Source: CAZOVB01 sp964583095
GTDB lineage: Bacteria; Planctomycetota; Phycisphaerae; SM23-33
DNA length: 64,000 nucleotides
Direction of reading: 5' to 3'
Assembly (NCBI GenBank): GCA_964583095.1
Contig: CAZOVB010000002.1
Span: 186,001 to 250,000 of the forward strand
In this document: positions 1 through 8,077 of the stretch, piece by piece
How the letters are laid out: every line of letters starts with the position of its first letter
How positions within the stretch are numbered: position 1 is the stretch's first letter
Made by a program: the position numbers and the translations under genes
The notes under the pieces: generated by a model
Database searches by the model: none
The model's input: only the letters and a program-made list of their open reading frames with translations
What the model was told of the DNA's origin: nothing

Positions 1-428
1 GCGAGAGAGAGGAAGATCACCAGGCCTCAGCCGACTTGATCCGCCGCAGCGGGTACAAGAACAGCTTCATCTTCAAATACTCCCCCCGGCCCGGCACGCG
101 GGCAGCCAGCCGGCAGGACGATGTACCTGAAGAGGTCAAGAAGCGTCGGAACAACGAGCTGCTGGACGTCCAGAAGCAAGTCGGTCTGGAACACCACCGC
201 AGTTGGATCGGGCGGGAAGTGGAAGTCCTGGTCCATGGCCCCAGCCGCATGGCCGACAAGAACGCCCCAAACGACCCGTCGCTGACCCAGTTGCAGGGCA
301 GAACGGTGCAGGATCATATCGTCGTCTTCGACGGGCCCCAAAGCTGGACGGGAAGCTATAGAACGGTTCGGATCATCGACGCAACCAGCCTGACGCTCTT
401 CGGCCGATTCGAACAGGCCGAGCGTTAG
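1..428 (+). CDS. miaB: MiaB, tRNA methylthiotransferase, 3' part
   Basis: Only the C-terminal part is in the window; the frame is open from the left edge (first whole codon at 3) to TAG at 426-428. The sequence contains the KNSFIFKYSPRPGT block near the end of the radical-SAM domain of MiaB-type enzymes, then a DVPEEVKKRRNNELL helix, then a C-terminal TRAM domain for tRNA binding (from about GREVEVLVHG). MiaB adds the methylthio group to i6A37 in tRNAs that read UNN codons, using two [4Fe-4S] clusters; the cluster-binding cysteines lie upstream of the window. Its last 4 bp overlap the end of the convergent gene. The YSPRPGT signature fits MiaB better than MtaB or RimO. Confidence 0.93.
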   Translation, partial: EREEDHQASADLIRRSGYKNSFIFKYSPRPGTRAASRQDDVPEEVKKRRNNELLDVQKQVGLEHHRSWIGREVEVLVHGPSRMADKNAPNDPSLTQLQGRTVQDHIVVFDGPQSWTGSYRTVRIIDATSLTLFGRFEQAER

Positions 429-1222
429 CCCAGCCAGTTTCGAAGCACATCCACCGGGTCGATCCGGGCGAAAATCAGCCAGGCGATGCAGATCCCGCAT
501 GTCAGGTCGTAGGGCAGCGTCATGCGAGGCCAACGCCAGATCTGAAGCTTCTCGAGCATCGAAGCATTTCGCGTGTCGTCCGCGGGATTTCGCCCTTCGA
601 TAACCGCCTTGGTGTAGAAGATCCTCCGAAGCGCAGTGCCCATTGGAAGCAGGGCCTGCTGGACGACCAGCGCGGGAAGGTTGCAGGCGAAGGTCCCGAT
701 GAGAATGGCCGTGCTGCGTTCCCCACGCTGCCAGAAACCCACGCGGCAGGCTTCGATGAGGTCTTCGGCCCGGGCGCGGCTGTAAGAGATCATGAACGCG
801 TTGAAGAACGCTACCTGCGAGAGGACCACGAAGGTGATGTTGGCGGGTCGGGCCATGGCGTACCCCGCCGCCAGACCGGCATAGATCGCGAAGTCGCTGA
901 AGCGATCCATCGTGCTGTCCAGGAAGGCGCCGAATCGGGTGCCCTTGTTTCCCAGCCTGGCCACGGCCCCGTCGAGCATGTCGCAGGCCGAGGAGAGAAT
1001 CAGCAATCCCCCCGCCAGGAGCACAAACGCGTTATCGCCTCGCGGGTCGAGTTTCCAGGCAAAGTCCTTCCCCGCCGCCAGTGCGTAGCAGAGCCCCGCA
1101 GTCAACGTCAAGAGCATCCCCGTGAGCGTCAGGACATTGGGGCTGATGCGGAACTTGAGCAGCACCCGGGCCAAAGCATCCCGCGCCGAGGCAAACGCGC
1201 CGCCGATGGCCCTGCCGATCAT
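425..1222 (-). CDS. CDP-alcohol phosphatidyltransferase family protein
   Basis: This 265-residue membrane protein carries the full family motif DG-x2-AR-x8-G-x3-D-x3-D (D84, G85, A88, R89, G98, D102, D106), which binds the metal and CDP-diacylglycerol. Hydrophobic helices lie on both sides. The family moves a phosphatidyl group from CDP-diacylglycerol to an alcohol to make phospholipids. The gene starts 36 bp downstream of inositol-3-phosphate synthase on the same strand. A role in making a phosphatidylinositol-type lipid is therefore likely, but that is inference from context; PgsA-like or other alcohol specificity is possible. The ATG at 1222 has an AAGGA site 6 bases upstream. Confidence 0.88.
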   Translation of the reverse strand: MIGRAIGGAFASARDALARVLLKFRISPNVLTLTGMLLTLTAGLCYALAAGKDFAWKLDPRGDNAFVLLAGGLLILSSACDMLDGAVARLGNKGTRFGAFLDSTMDRFSDFAIYAGLAAGYAMARPANITFVVLSQVAFFNAFMISYSRARAEDLIEACRVGFWQRGERSTAILIGTFACNLPALVVQQALLPMGTALRRIFYTKAVIEGRNPADDTRNASMLEKLQIWRWPRMTLPYDLTCGICIAWLIFARIDPVDVLRNWLG

Positions 1223-1258
1223 CTCCGGTCCTTAGCTTGTGTTGAGGTTCGGGCCAGG

Positions 1259-2440
1259 CTACTGGCTGGTCACCTGGGAAGCGCCGCTCTGCTGGGAGCC
1301 GGCGGCGTAGGTTCCCAAGGCTTCCTTAGCCTGGGATTCTTCCGGGCCCTGGATGAAGCGCTCGAGCATATCCCGCGCGACCGGATCGGTATACTGCTCG
1401 GGAGGGTGCTTCATGGTATAGGCGGAGATGGCCTTGAGAGGACCGGCCAGCTTGCGGTCGCGGCCGACCTGGCAGCATCGGATGGCGTCGATCGATTCTC
1501 CGGCCGAGTTGGGCGAGTCTTCCACGCTCAGGCGCAGTTCCATGTTCATCGGCACGCCGCCAAAGCCTCGCCCCTCCAGACGGAGGAAACAGACCTTGTT
1601 GTCGTTCTGCCACGGGACGTAGTCGGCCGGGCCGATGTGTACCTGGTTTTCCGGCAGGGGAACGTCCAGTTGGGACTGGACGGCCTCGGTCTTGCTGATC
1701 TTCTTGGAGCCCAGGCGCCGCTGTTCCTTCATGTTGAGGAAATCGGTATTCCCGCCGGTATTGAGCTGATAGGTGGCGTCGATCTTGGCTCCGCGCTCGA
1801 CCATCATCCGTGCCAGCACACGGTGGGTGATTGTGGCACCTACCTGGGCCTTGATGTCGTCTCCGACACAGCAGATGCCGGCGTCCTCGAAACGTTTGGC
1901 CCACTTTTTGTCGGAGCAGATGAAAACGGGAATGCAGTTGACCAGGCTCACGCCGGTGGCCAGGCAGCACTCGGCATAGAACTCCCCTGCCTGCTGGGAT
2001 CCAACGGGCAGGAAGTTGACGAGAATGTCCGCCTCGGTCTGCTTGAGCAGGTCCTGGATATCCTGGGCCGATGCGGAGGGTTCATCGCTGACGCGGAAGC
2101 TCTTGTCCTCGGGGTAACTGGCCATGTGGTCGGCCACGCCATCCAGGACATTGCCCATACGCACCGTCACATCGCTGGTGAAGTCGTCGTAGAAGACCTT
2201 CGTGCAGTTGGGCGGGGCGAAGAGAGCTTCGTGGAGCGGCTTGCCGACCTTGCGTGCGTCGATATCGATGGCGGCCACTACGCGAATGTCGCCCGGTGCG
2301 TAGCCGCCGAGGATCGGGTGTGCCAGCCCCAGGCCGCTCCTGTCGCCCTTGGCGAACTGGTCTCGATAGTAATGGATCCCCTGCACCAACGATGAAGCAC
2401 AATTGCCGATACCGGCAATGGCAAGTCGTATCTCGCTCAT
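1259..2440 (-). CDS. ino1: Inositol-3-phosphate synthase
   Basis: This 393-residue protein matches the myo-inositol-1-phosphate synthase family. An N-terminal Rossmann NAD-binding loop (GIGNCASSL, about residues 11-19) and the internal NTGGNTDFLN block are visible. The enzyme converts glucose 6-phosphate to inositol 3-phosphate by an internal NAD redox cycle in the cytoplasm. The length fits the short bacterial/archaeal form rather than the eukaryotic form of about 500 residues. The C-terminal 20 residues are polar, Gln/Ser-rich and probably disordered. It is the first gene of a two-gene unit with the CDP-alcohol phosphatidyltransferase and has a strong promoter upstream. Confidence 0.93.
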   Translation of the reverse strand: MSEIRLAIAGIGNCASSLVQGIHYYRDQFAKGDRSGLGLAHPILGGYAPGDIRVVAAIDIDARKVGKPLHEALFAPPNCTKVFYDDFTSDVTVRMGNVLDGVADHMASYPEDKSFRVSDEPSASAQDIQDLLKQTEADILVNFLPVGSQQAGEFYAECCLATGVSLVNCIPVFICSDKKWAKRFEDAGICCVGDDIKAQVGATITHRVLARMMVERGAKIDATYQLNTGGNTDFLNMKEQRRLGSKKISKTEAVQSQLDVPLPENQVHIGPADYVPWQNDNKVCFLRLEGRGFGGVPMNMELRLSVEDSPNSAGESIDAIRCCQVGRDRKLAGPLKAISAYTMKHPPEQYTDPVARDMLERFIQGPEESQAKEALGTYAAGSQQSGASQVTSQ

Positions 2441-2521
2441 CCTCGTCTTCCAACCTTTCGCTGTCCGCTTGGTGAAATGGCCTGATTCTCGGAGATTCAG
2501 AAACCGTTAAGTAACCAAGTC

Positions 2522-2550
2522 ATTGTAGATGCTGGAGTCTTGAGCGTCAA
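2522..2550 (-). promoter_or_regulatory. Promoter of the ino1 operon
   Basis: On the minus strand there is a TTGACG -35 (2545-2550), a 17-bp spacer and a TACAAT -10 (2522-2527). This places transcription start near 2515 and leaves a leader of about 75 nt before the ino1 ATG. Nothing else in the gap up to 2624 reads as coding. Confidence 0.6.
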
Positions 2551-2624
2551 TTATCCCCGGAGTGTTTTGTTTTGAGATCCCCTGCTTCGAATTTCACCCG
2601 TCCCAGACCTGGCGGTGTCCCGGA

Positions 2625-3188
2625 TCAGGCCTTTTTCGGCCGGAGCAGGAGGAGCTTCTCCACGTTGCCGCCCTTGCCGGCGATGGGACTGTCGATCCGG
2701 CCAACCTCTTCAAGGCTCAAGGTCTCGATGCAGTCTGCCAGTTCCTGATCGACGCGATCGAGATCCTCGGTCCCCAAGGGGCCTCGCGGTCTGGAGCTGA
2801 TGAGCTTGGAAAGCTCGTAGTGCGGCTTGACAAGCGAGACGATGGCCCCGCCGGGGCCAAGCCATTGGATCGCCGCGGGCAGAATCCTCCTCTGCGGGGT
2901 CCAGGCGACGTCGATTACGGCCAGGTCGACCTGCCCGGCCACCGGACAGTGCAAGGCGTTGGTGCGTTCCATGACCTCCACTCGGGGGTCTTTTCGGAGC
3001 TTCCAGGCCAGTTGCCCGTAACCGGTGTCGATGGAATAAACCCTCGAAGCCCCTGCCTGGAGAAGGCAGTCGGTGAACCCCCCGACGTTGCAGCCGAAGT
3101 CCAAGCAGGAGGCCCCTTGGAGTTGCAGATCCCATGCATCCAGGGCGGCTTGGAGCTTGAGTCCGCTTCTGGAGGCGAATTGAGCCAT
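2625..3188 (-). CDS. TlyA/FtsJ-like RNA methyltransferase lacking the S4 domain
   Basis: This is a 187-residue SAM-dependent methyltransferase. The SAM site (LDFGCNVGGFTDCLLQ), the following VYSIDTGYGQLAWKLR block and an ERTNA block are all typical of TlyA hemolysin/rRNA 2'-O-methyltransferases. TlyA normally has an N-terminal S4 RNA-binding domain of about 60 residues and is about 250 residues long; here only the FtsJ-like catalytic domain is present. The ATG at 3188 is preferred over an upstream TTG at 3239, because the extra residues have no homologous look. Target RNA is unknown; ribosomal RNA is the likely one. Confidence 0.8.
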   Translation of the reverse strand: MAQFASRSGLKLQAALDAWDLQLQGASCLDFGCNVGGFTDCLLQAGASRVYSIDTGYGQLAWKLRKDPRVEVMERTNALHCPVAGQVDLAVIDVAWTPQRRILPAAIQWLGPGGAIVSLVKPHYELSKLISSRPRGPLGTEDLDRVDQELADCIETLSLEEVGRIDSPIAGKGGNVEKLLLLRPKKA

Positions 3189-3311
3189 GGTCTCTACCGG
3201 TATCCTTTTTCCCCCTGGACGGCTGTTACCGTGCAGCAAAGAGCGGTCCGCAGCCGGGGGCCGGGGACCGCTTCCATGCGGCAGGGTGGGATCTGTATTC
3301 GCGGGGCGTTC

Positions 3312-3581
3312 TCAGCCCTGCGAGGCCTGGTGGAGGCGCTTGGCGAGGCGGGACTTTTTCCGCGAAGCCGTCTTTTTGTGGATGGTGCCCTTGGCGGCTA
3401 CCTTGTCCAACTGCTTGTAGACATCGTTGAGCTGCTGAGCGGCCTTGTCGGTGTTACCGTCCTTGAGGGCTTCATCGAACTGGCGGATGGCTTCCTTGAT
3501 CTGGCTCTTTCGCCAGTGGTTGCGTGCCCGATGCCGGACGTTCTGGCGGATGCGCTTCTTGGCAGAAATAGTATGTGCCAC
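3312..3581 (-). CDS. rpsT: 30S ribosomal protein S20
   Basis: This 89-residue, Lys/Arg-rich helical protein begins MAHTISAKKRIRQN and ends with KKSRLAKRLHQ, which is the standard S20 pattern. S20 binds 16S rRNA helices early in small-subunit assembly. Length is normal (85-90 residues). It has its own promoter upstream and lies 123 bp before the TlyA-like methyltransferase on the same strand. Confidence 0.96.
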   Translation of the reverse strand: MAHTISAKKRIRQNVRHRARNHWRKSQIKEAIRQFDEALKDGNTDKAAQQLNDVYKQLDKVAAKGTIHKKTASRKKSRLAKRLHQASQG

Positions 3582-3632
3582 GTATCGGTCTCCTGAACCT
3601 TTGCTGGCTGTCTATGGTGCACGAAACGCCGC

Positions 3633-3660
3633 ATTATACGGCTTTTGGTCCGATGAGCAA
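3633..3660 (-). promoter_or_regulatory. Promoter of rpsT
   Basis: The minus strand shows TTGCTC (3655-3660), a 16-bp spacer and a perfect TATAAT (3633-3638), about 50 bp before the rpsT ATG. Confidence 0.6.
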
Positions 3661-3677
3661 GCTCTTTTGCGGCAAAT

Positions 3678-5087
3678 TCAGGATGCGTCGTCCTGGCGAT
3701 TGCGTTTTCGCAGGGCGTCGAGGCGCTCGCGGACATCCTTGTAGTTGTAATCCAACTGGGCCACCGCGGAAAACTGCTCCTGGGCATCGGAGGTTTTTCC
3801 CATGTTTTCCAGGGCATCGCCGAGGTTGTAGCGGACGTCCTTGGTCTGATCTTCGCTGAGGTCCTCTTCCAACAGGGAATTGAAGGTATCGGCCGCCTCC
3901 TGGTACCACTGTTTCCTGGCAAAGGCCTGGCCGAGGAGATTCATGGCCGCTACGCGCCTCCTGGGCTCCCGCCGGGCCTGCTGGAGGGAAGCGATGGCGT
4001 CGTCGATTTTGGGCGGGTCGACCGCGGCTGCGGCAAATTGTCGCCGGCCCAGTTCGTACTTGAGATTCATGTCGGTCGGGTAGTTCACCGCCCGTTCCTG
4101 GAAGACCTCCAGTTCAAAGGCGACCTGCTTGCGTGCAGCTTCCAGGGCAGCCTTTTTGTCGCCCCGCTCCCGCAGTTGGCGGTAGCGGTTGGTCATCTGC
4201 TTGATCTTGATATCGTCGATCCGGACCTTCCAGTTGTAACTGCCGGTCTCCTGGTAGGCGCGATTGAGCACATCGATGGCGGTCGCCTCGTAGCTCGCGT
4301 CGTCCATCCGAAGCAGGGCGTCGACGTAGGCGCTGATCTTGCCCGGGACCTCCGGCGAGGCGAGGTAGTCCTTCTCAGCCTCTTCCAACTGTTTCTCCAG
4401 GAAGCTTTTGGACTGCTGGGCCTTGCGACGTTCCATGTCCTCCTGGGTTTGCTCGCGGTCCTTGACGCGATCGAGGATGTCCCCCTCGCCGCTGTACTTC
4501 TGGGCGGTCATGGTGGCTGAGATGTTCTTGATCCGCTCGAGCAGAGTGGCGTCATTGGGGTTCATCTGGCGGACCATGTTGCACACGCGGATCGCCTTCT
4601 GAAACGCCTCAGCGCTCTCGTAGGCTTCCACCAGGGCCATCAGAAGCTGGCGGTTGCGCTTCTTGGGTTCCTTCTGCTCCTGCTCCTGGAGGATCAGATC
4701 GGCGACCCACTCCATGACCGGTTTGAGCTCCAGGGCCTGGGAGGCCTTGAGAAGCTGGAGCATGTATTGGCGGTTTCCCGGATCCTTGGCCAGTCGGTGA
4801 GCGCAGATGGCCAGGTTCTCGGTCGGATCCTTCGAAGAGCCCAGTTTGAGCTTGTCGCGAAACCCGGGGGGTTTTCCGCCCTGGAGTTTGCGATGCAGGG
4901 ATACCTCTCGCAGCGGGTTATGGCCTCTTTCGATGTTTCCCGGTTCACGTTTGAGCCCTTCCACGTAGACCTCAATCGCGTAGTCCCAGTTGCCGGTTTC
5001 GGCAATCTGGTCCGCCCGGTCGAAAAAGGCTTTGCCCGCCGAGTTGCTCGGGGCCAGTTCGCTTTTGGATTCCGATTCTGCCATCAT
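3678..5087 (-). CDS. TPR-repeat protein
   Basis: This 469-residue protein has no signal peptide or membrane segment. It is built of helical pairs with TPR spacing. Recognisable units lie near residues 20-55 (AFFDRADQIAETGNWDYAIE), 140-190 and 375-460 (YNLGDALENMGKTSDAQEQF). A highly charged coiled-coil stretch rich in Glu, Gln and Lys occupies about residues 205-245. TPR arrays act as protein-binding scaffolds; no partner can be named. It sits between rsmA and rpsT on the same strand but has its own promoter. Confidence 0.75.
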   Translation of the reverse strand: MMAESESKSELAPSNSAGKAFFDRADQIAETGNWDYAIEVYVEGLKREPGNIERGHNPLREVSLHRKLQGGKPPGFRDKLKLGSSKDPTENLAICAHRLAKDPGNRQYMLQLLKASQALELKPVMEWVADLILQEQEQKEPKKRNRQLLMALVEAYESAEAFQKAIRVCNMVRQMNPNDATLLERIKNISATMTAQKYSGEGDILDRVKDREQTQEDMERRKAQQSKSFLEKQLEEAEKDYLASPEVPGKISAYVDALLRMDDASYEATAIDVLNRAYQETGSYNWKVRIDDIKIKQMTNRYRQLRERGDKKAALEAARKQVAFELEVFQERAVNYPTDMNLKYELGRRQFAAAAVDPPKIDDAIASLQQARREPRRRVAAMNLLGQAFARKQWYQEAADTFNSLLEEDLSEDQTKDVRYNLGDALENMGKTSDAQEQFSAVAQLDYNYKDVRERLDALRKRNRQDDAS

Positions 5088-5120
5088 TGGCTTCTGTACT
5101 CCAGTGAGGGGCGCCTTTTC

Positions 5121-5149
5121 AGTCTACTCCAATGCCACCCACGTGACAA
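5121..5149 (-). promoter_or_regulatory. Promoter of the TPR gene
   Basis: The minus strand has TTGTCA (5144-5149), a 17-bp spacer and TAGACT (5121-5126), about 35 bp upstream of the ATG and just after the rsmA stop codon. Confidence 0.45.
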
Positions 5150-5174
5150 GCCATCTGCGGCCGCTCAGGATAAT

Positions 5175-6134
5175 TCACTGCGTGGCGCCGCCGGGTTCCC
5201 CGCGATCTTCCTTCTGCCCGACCAGGGCCTGGGCCAGTGCAAGATACGCTTCGGGAGCAATCTCTTCAGGCCTGTGCGTCGGATCCAGTCCGACGGATTC
5301 CAGGGCCTGGGCAAGACCGGAAAGGGCTTCCTGGCTCTTGGCCATCCGACGCGAGAGTTTGCCTACCTGTTTCCGGCGCTGGGAGAACAAGCCGCTCACG
5401 ATGCTCTGGAGCAGGTGCAGGTCGCCCACGCCGGCTGCGCTGCGGGCGTCGTAATCCAGGCGGACCATACGACTGTCCACCTTGGGCTTCGGCCAGAAAG
5501 CCCCGGGGGCAAGCGTGGGGCCCAGCTTGACACGGCTCAGAAGGCTGACAAATACACTCACCGGGCCGTAACTCTTCTGCCCAGGCTGTGCGACGAGCCT
5601 GTCGGCCATCTCCCGCTGGACGGTAAAGGTCAGGCGGAAGAACTGTGTCTGATCGGCCTGTTGACCCACCTGGGCTGCCCAGGACTGAACCAACATCTGC
5701 AGGACCAGCGGGGTGGCCACATTGTAAGGTAGATTCGAAACCAGCTGCGCTCGCGGGGCCACCATGTCACACATCCGCCGATTCAGGCGATGCTTGCTTT
5801 CCAGGGCGTCCTGGGAAAGCAGATGGAAGTTCTCCTGGCCGGCAAACCGCCGGGCCAGAACCCGGCTGAGCCCGTGGTCGATCTCGACCGCCACCACCTT
5901 CGACGCCCGGGCCAGGAGTTCCTCGGTCAGGCTGCCGGTTCCTGGGCCCACTTCCAGGACGGGCTGTTCGGGCACGATGTCGGCCAGTTCCAGCAGCTTG
6001 CTCATCAGGTTCTGATCGTGCAGGAAACACTGGCCGAACCGGCGTCGCGGACTCAGGCTGGACTGGCTGAGAATGTCTCGAATTTCCGTCAGGGTTTGCA
6101 TGGCAAAGGCAGTGCTCAAGGGGAAGTCCGGCAT
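5175..6134 (-). CDS. rsmA: 16S rRNA dimethyladenosine transferase
   Basis: RsmA (KsgA) dimethylates the two adjacent adenines in the 3'-terminal loop of 16S rRNA during 30S maturation. The 319-residue protein shows RRRFGQCFLHD at the N-terminus, the SAM site LEVGPGTGSLTEELL and the catalytic NLPYNVATPL (family motif NxPY). The ATG at 6134 was chosen because a strong GGGGAGG lies 5 bases upstream; an internal ATG at 6101 lacks any such site. The C-terminal region is slightly longer than in E. coli KsgA and ends in a charged tail. Confidence 0.93.
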   Translation of the reverse strand: MPDFPLSTAFAMQTLTEIRDILSQSSLSPRRRFGQCFLHDQNLMSKLLELADIVPEQPVLEVGPGTGSLTEELLARASKVVAVEIDHGLSRVLARRFAGQENFHLLSQDALESKHRLNRRMCDMVAPRAQLVSNLPYNVATPLVLQMLVQSWAAQVGQQADQTQFFRLTFTVQREMADRLVAQPGQKSYGPVSVFVSLLSRVKLGPTLAPGAFWPKPKVDSRMVRLDYDARSAAGVGDLHLLQSIVSGLFSQRRKQVGKLSRRMAKSQEALSGLAQALESVGLDPTHRPEEIAPEAYLALAQALVGQKEDRGEPGGATQ

Positions 6135-6257
6135 TTTCGCCTCCCCGGGCCGGAATAACAAACCTTTTTGCCCGCTGCCCGGTCCTGATAGAACCGGGCC
6201 CCGTCGCAGCCGTTACGCCGCAACAGGGCCCGATGATTCTCGCAATCCGGTGACGTT

Positions 6258-7751
6258 TCAGGAGGATTTGCAGAACTTCTCCAGGCCGGGGATGCTTCGC
6301 GAGCCCTGGCCAAGATTCATCCCGTCTGTGAGCAGCTTTTCCTGGAGTTGTTTGACCTCCAGCTTGCGAGGCTCAACGTCCCGGGCCAGCGACATGGCCG
6401 CAGCGGTTCCCGCGGCCTGGCCCATCCCGGTGCAGGCCAGGATGAGACGGCTACCCGACTGGCCGGGGAAGTCCGCCGAGAGGCAGCGTCCGGCCACCAG
6501 GAGGTTCTCGATCTTCACCGGCACGAGACTGCGATAGGGAATGTCGTAGTGCCGATGCTCGGGGAACTTCATCTGCTTCCCGGTTCTGCCCTGATAGTCG
6601 CAAAGCACCTCCTTGCCGCCGGGTGGGAACCAGCTCGAACCCATCCCGCCGGGGTTGCCGATGACGTAGCGTTCTTGGCCCTGGATCTCGACGGGGATCC
6701 ACTTGATATTGCCCACGTCGTCGGGGTTGTGCATGTCAAACCCGTGCTGGCTGATGGTGATCACGTCGTGGTGGGTCTTGCGACAGGCGATGTCCCAGCC
6801 GGTCAGGACGTACTGGCCGAGGATACGTCGGCTGTCGCGGACGCCCAGAAGGGCGCCGGTGTCGATAAGCCAGCAGTTCTCGAACCCGGGGACCTTGGCC
6901 TTGATGAAGCGCCACATCGCGTCGGCCTGCTCGCGACCTTCAATGTACATTCGCGTCAGGTCCCGGTTGTCCAGGGGCTTGCAGTTGCGGGAGTGACAGA
7001 TGCAGATGCTTACCTCGTCCTTCGAGCAGTGCTCGGGCCGGCCGGGAAGGTGCGTCATCCAGTTCAGGTGGTTCTCGATTCGGGCGATGTGCTCCCAGCC
7101 ATCTTTGGCGGCCCCTTCGATCAGGCGAATCCACTTGGGATCTTCGCGGTTGAGCGGGCTGGCCTTGTAGGCGTCGAAGTTTACTCCGCCCAGGCGGAAT
7201 TCCAGGGAGCAGGCCTGGGTGTAGTTGTCGCCTTCGCGGCCCAGGGCGAATTCGGCCCCGGCCATGGCGGCTGCGTCCCCGTCGCCGCTGGCGTCCACCA
7301 CTCGTTTGGCCAGGATGGCCTGGCGCCCGGCCTTGCTCTCAACGACCACGCCCCGAATGGCTCCGCCGGTAACCAGCGCATCGACGACCTGGGTGTGGTA
7401 GAGGATGTCGCAACCGGCAGCTGCGGCAAGACGGTCCAGTACGAGTTTGTGCTTTTCCGGGTCGCTGTTTCGGTGCCAGTGGCCGTTGAGTTTCTCCAGT
7501 TCTTCCAGCCACTCCTGCCCGATGCCACCGGGGAAGTCCAGCGGAATGTTGACCAGCCCCACAGTGGCCAGGCCTCCCATGGCGCTTTCGCGCTCGATGA
7601 TGAGGGTCTTGCAGCCCATGCGGGCTGCTGCAATTCCCGCCGCCGAACCGGCCACGCCCCCACCGACAACCACCACGTCGTATTCCCCGTCCAGCGGGAG
7701 CTTTGCTGCGGGCTGACAAACCTGCCCGGCTTCCATCTGCAATTCCATCAT
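6258..7751 (-). CDS. FAD-dependent oxidoreductase
   Basis: This 497-residue flavoprotein has an N-terminal dinucleotide-binding loop (VVVVGGGVAGSAAGIAAARMG, about residues 22-41), an ERESAMGGLAT flavin motif and a C-terminal FAD-contact block (NLLVAGRCLSADFPG). It fits the FAD_oxidored family that is common in Planctomycetota. A Cys-containing segment (SICICHSRNC) in the middle could bind metal or take part in redox chemistry. The ATG at 7751 overlaps the stop codon of the ferredoxin gene by 4 bp, so the two are translationally coupled. The ferredoxin probably passes electrons to or from this enzyme. The substrate is unknown. A longer reading frame upstream of 7751 is an artefact running through the ferredoxin gene. 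Confidence 0.87.
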   Translation of the reverse strand: MMELQMEAGQVCQPAAKLPLDGEYDVVVVGGGVAGSAAGIAAARMGCKTLIIERESAMGGLATVGLVNIPLDFPGGIGQEWLEELEKLNGHWHRNSDPEKHKLVLDRLAAAAGCDILYHTQVVDALVTGGAIRGVVVESKAGRQAILAKRVVDASGDGDAAAMAGAEFALGREGDNYTQACSLEFRLGGVNFDAYKASPLNREDPKWIRLIEGAAKDGWEHIARIENHLNWMTHLPGRPEHCSKDEVSICICHSRNCKPLDNRDLTRMYIEGREQADAMWRFIKAKVPGFENCWLIDTGALLGVRDSRRILGQYVLTGWDIACRKTHHDVITISQHGFDMHNPDDVGNIKWIPVEIQGQERYVIGNPGGMGSSWFPPGGKEVLCDYQGRTGKQMKFPEHRHYDIPYRSLVPVKIENLLVAGRCLSADFPGQSGSRLILACTGMGQAAGTAAAMSLARDVEPRKLEVKQLQEKLLTDGMNLGQGSRSIPGLEKFCKSS

Positions 7752-7963
7752 TGAGTGTTTCCTTTCGTTTGGGTTTCGTCCTGGACCGGCTCGATGGCCT
7801 CTGCGGGGCAATTGGCAGCGCACCGGCCGCAGCCGATGCAGGCTTCGGGGTCGATGTGAGCCCCCTGGGCGTCGATTTCCACCGCATCGGCGGGACAGAT
7901 CATCTGGCAGGTGCAGCAGAGCACGCACCCGCCGCGAACCTTGTATACCTTCTTGTGTGTCAT
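7748..7963 (-). CDS. 2[4Fe-4S] ferredoxin
   Basis: This 71-residue protein has two complete Cys clusters: C-x2-C-x2-C-x3-CP in the first half and CIGCGRCAANCP in the second, so it should bind two [4Fe-4S] clusters. The ATG at 7963 gives the compact protein MTHKKVYKV; an upstream start would add residues with no family match. It is the first gene of a two-gene unit with the FAD oxidoreductase and faces the PocR/AraC-type regulator across a 114-bp gap. Confidence 0.88.
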   Translation of the reverse strand: MTHKKVYKVRGGCVLCCTCQMICPADAVEIDAQGAHIDPEACIGCGRCAANCPAEAIEPVQDETQTKGNTQ

Positions 7964-8037
7964 GATTGACTCCATGGCCTTGGCCAACGTTGTGCAACCA
8001 GCATAGAGCTTCAGACCCACGGCGCGAATGAAGGCAG

Positions 8038-8068
8038 TTGCCAAAACATTGCACTTTTATGCTATAGT
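8038..8068 (+). promoter_or_regulatory. Possible promoter of the PocR/AraC-type regulator
   Basis: TTGCCA (8038-8043), a 19-bp spacer and TATAGT (8063-8068) lie just before the ATG at 8078, which would leave almost no leader. The 114-bp divergent gap also has the partial dyad TTGTGCAA at 7990-7997 and a related ATTGCAC near 8048; either could be regulator-binding DNA. The call is tentative. Confidence 0.3.
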
Positions 8069-8077
8069 CAGTGTCAT

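Noticed and set aside
1406..2395. Long plus-strand open frame opposite ino1
   Set aside because: Antisense shadow of the GC-rich ino1 coding strand; no family pattern.
6062..6080. TGAGAATGTCTCGAA, a Fur-box-like sequence
   Set aside because: It is inside rsmA coding sequence with poor symmetry and no promoter context.
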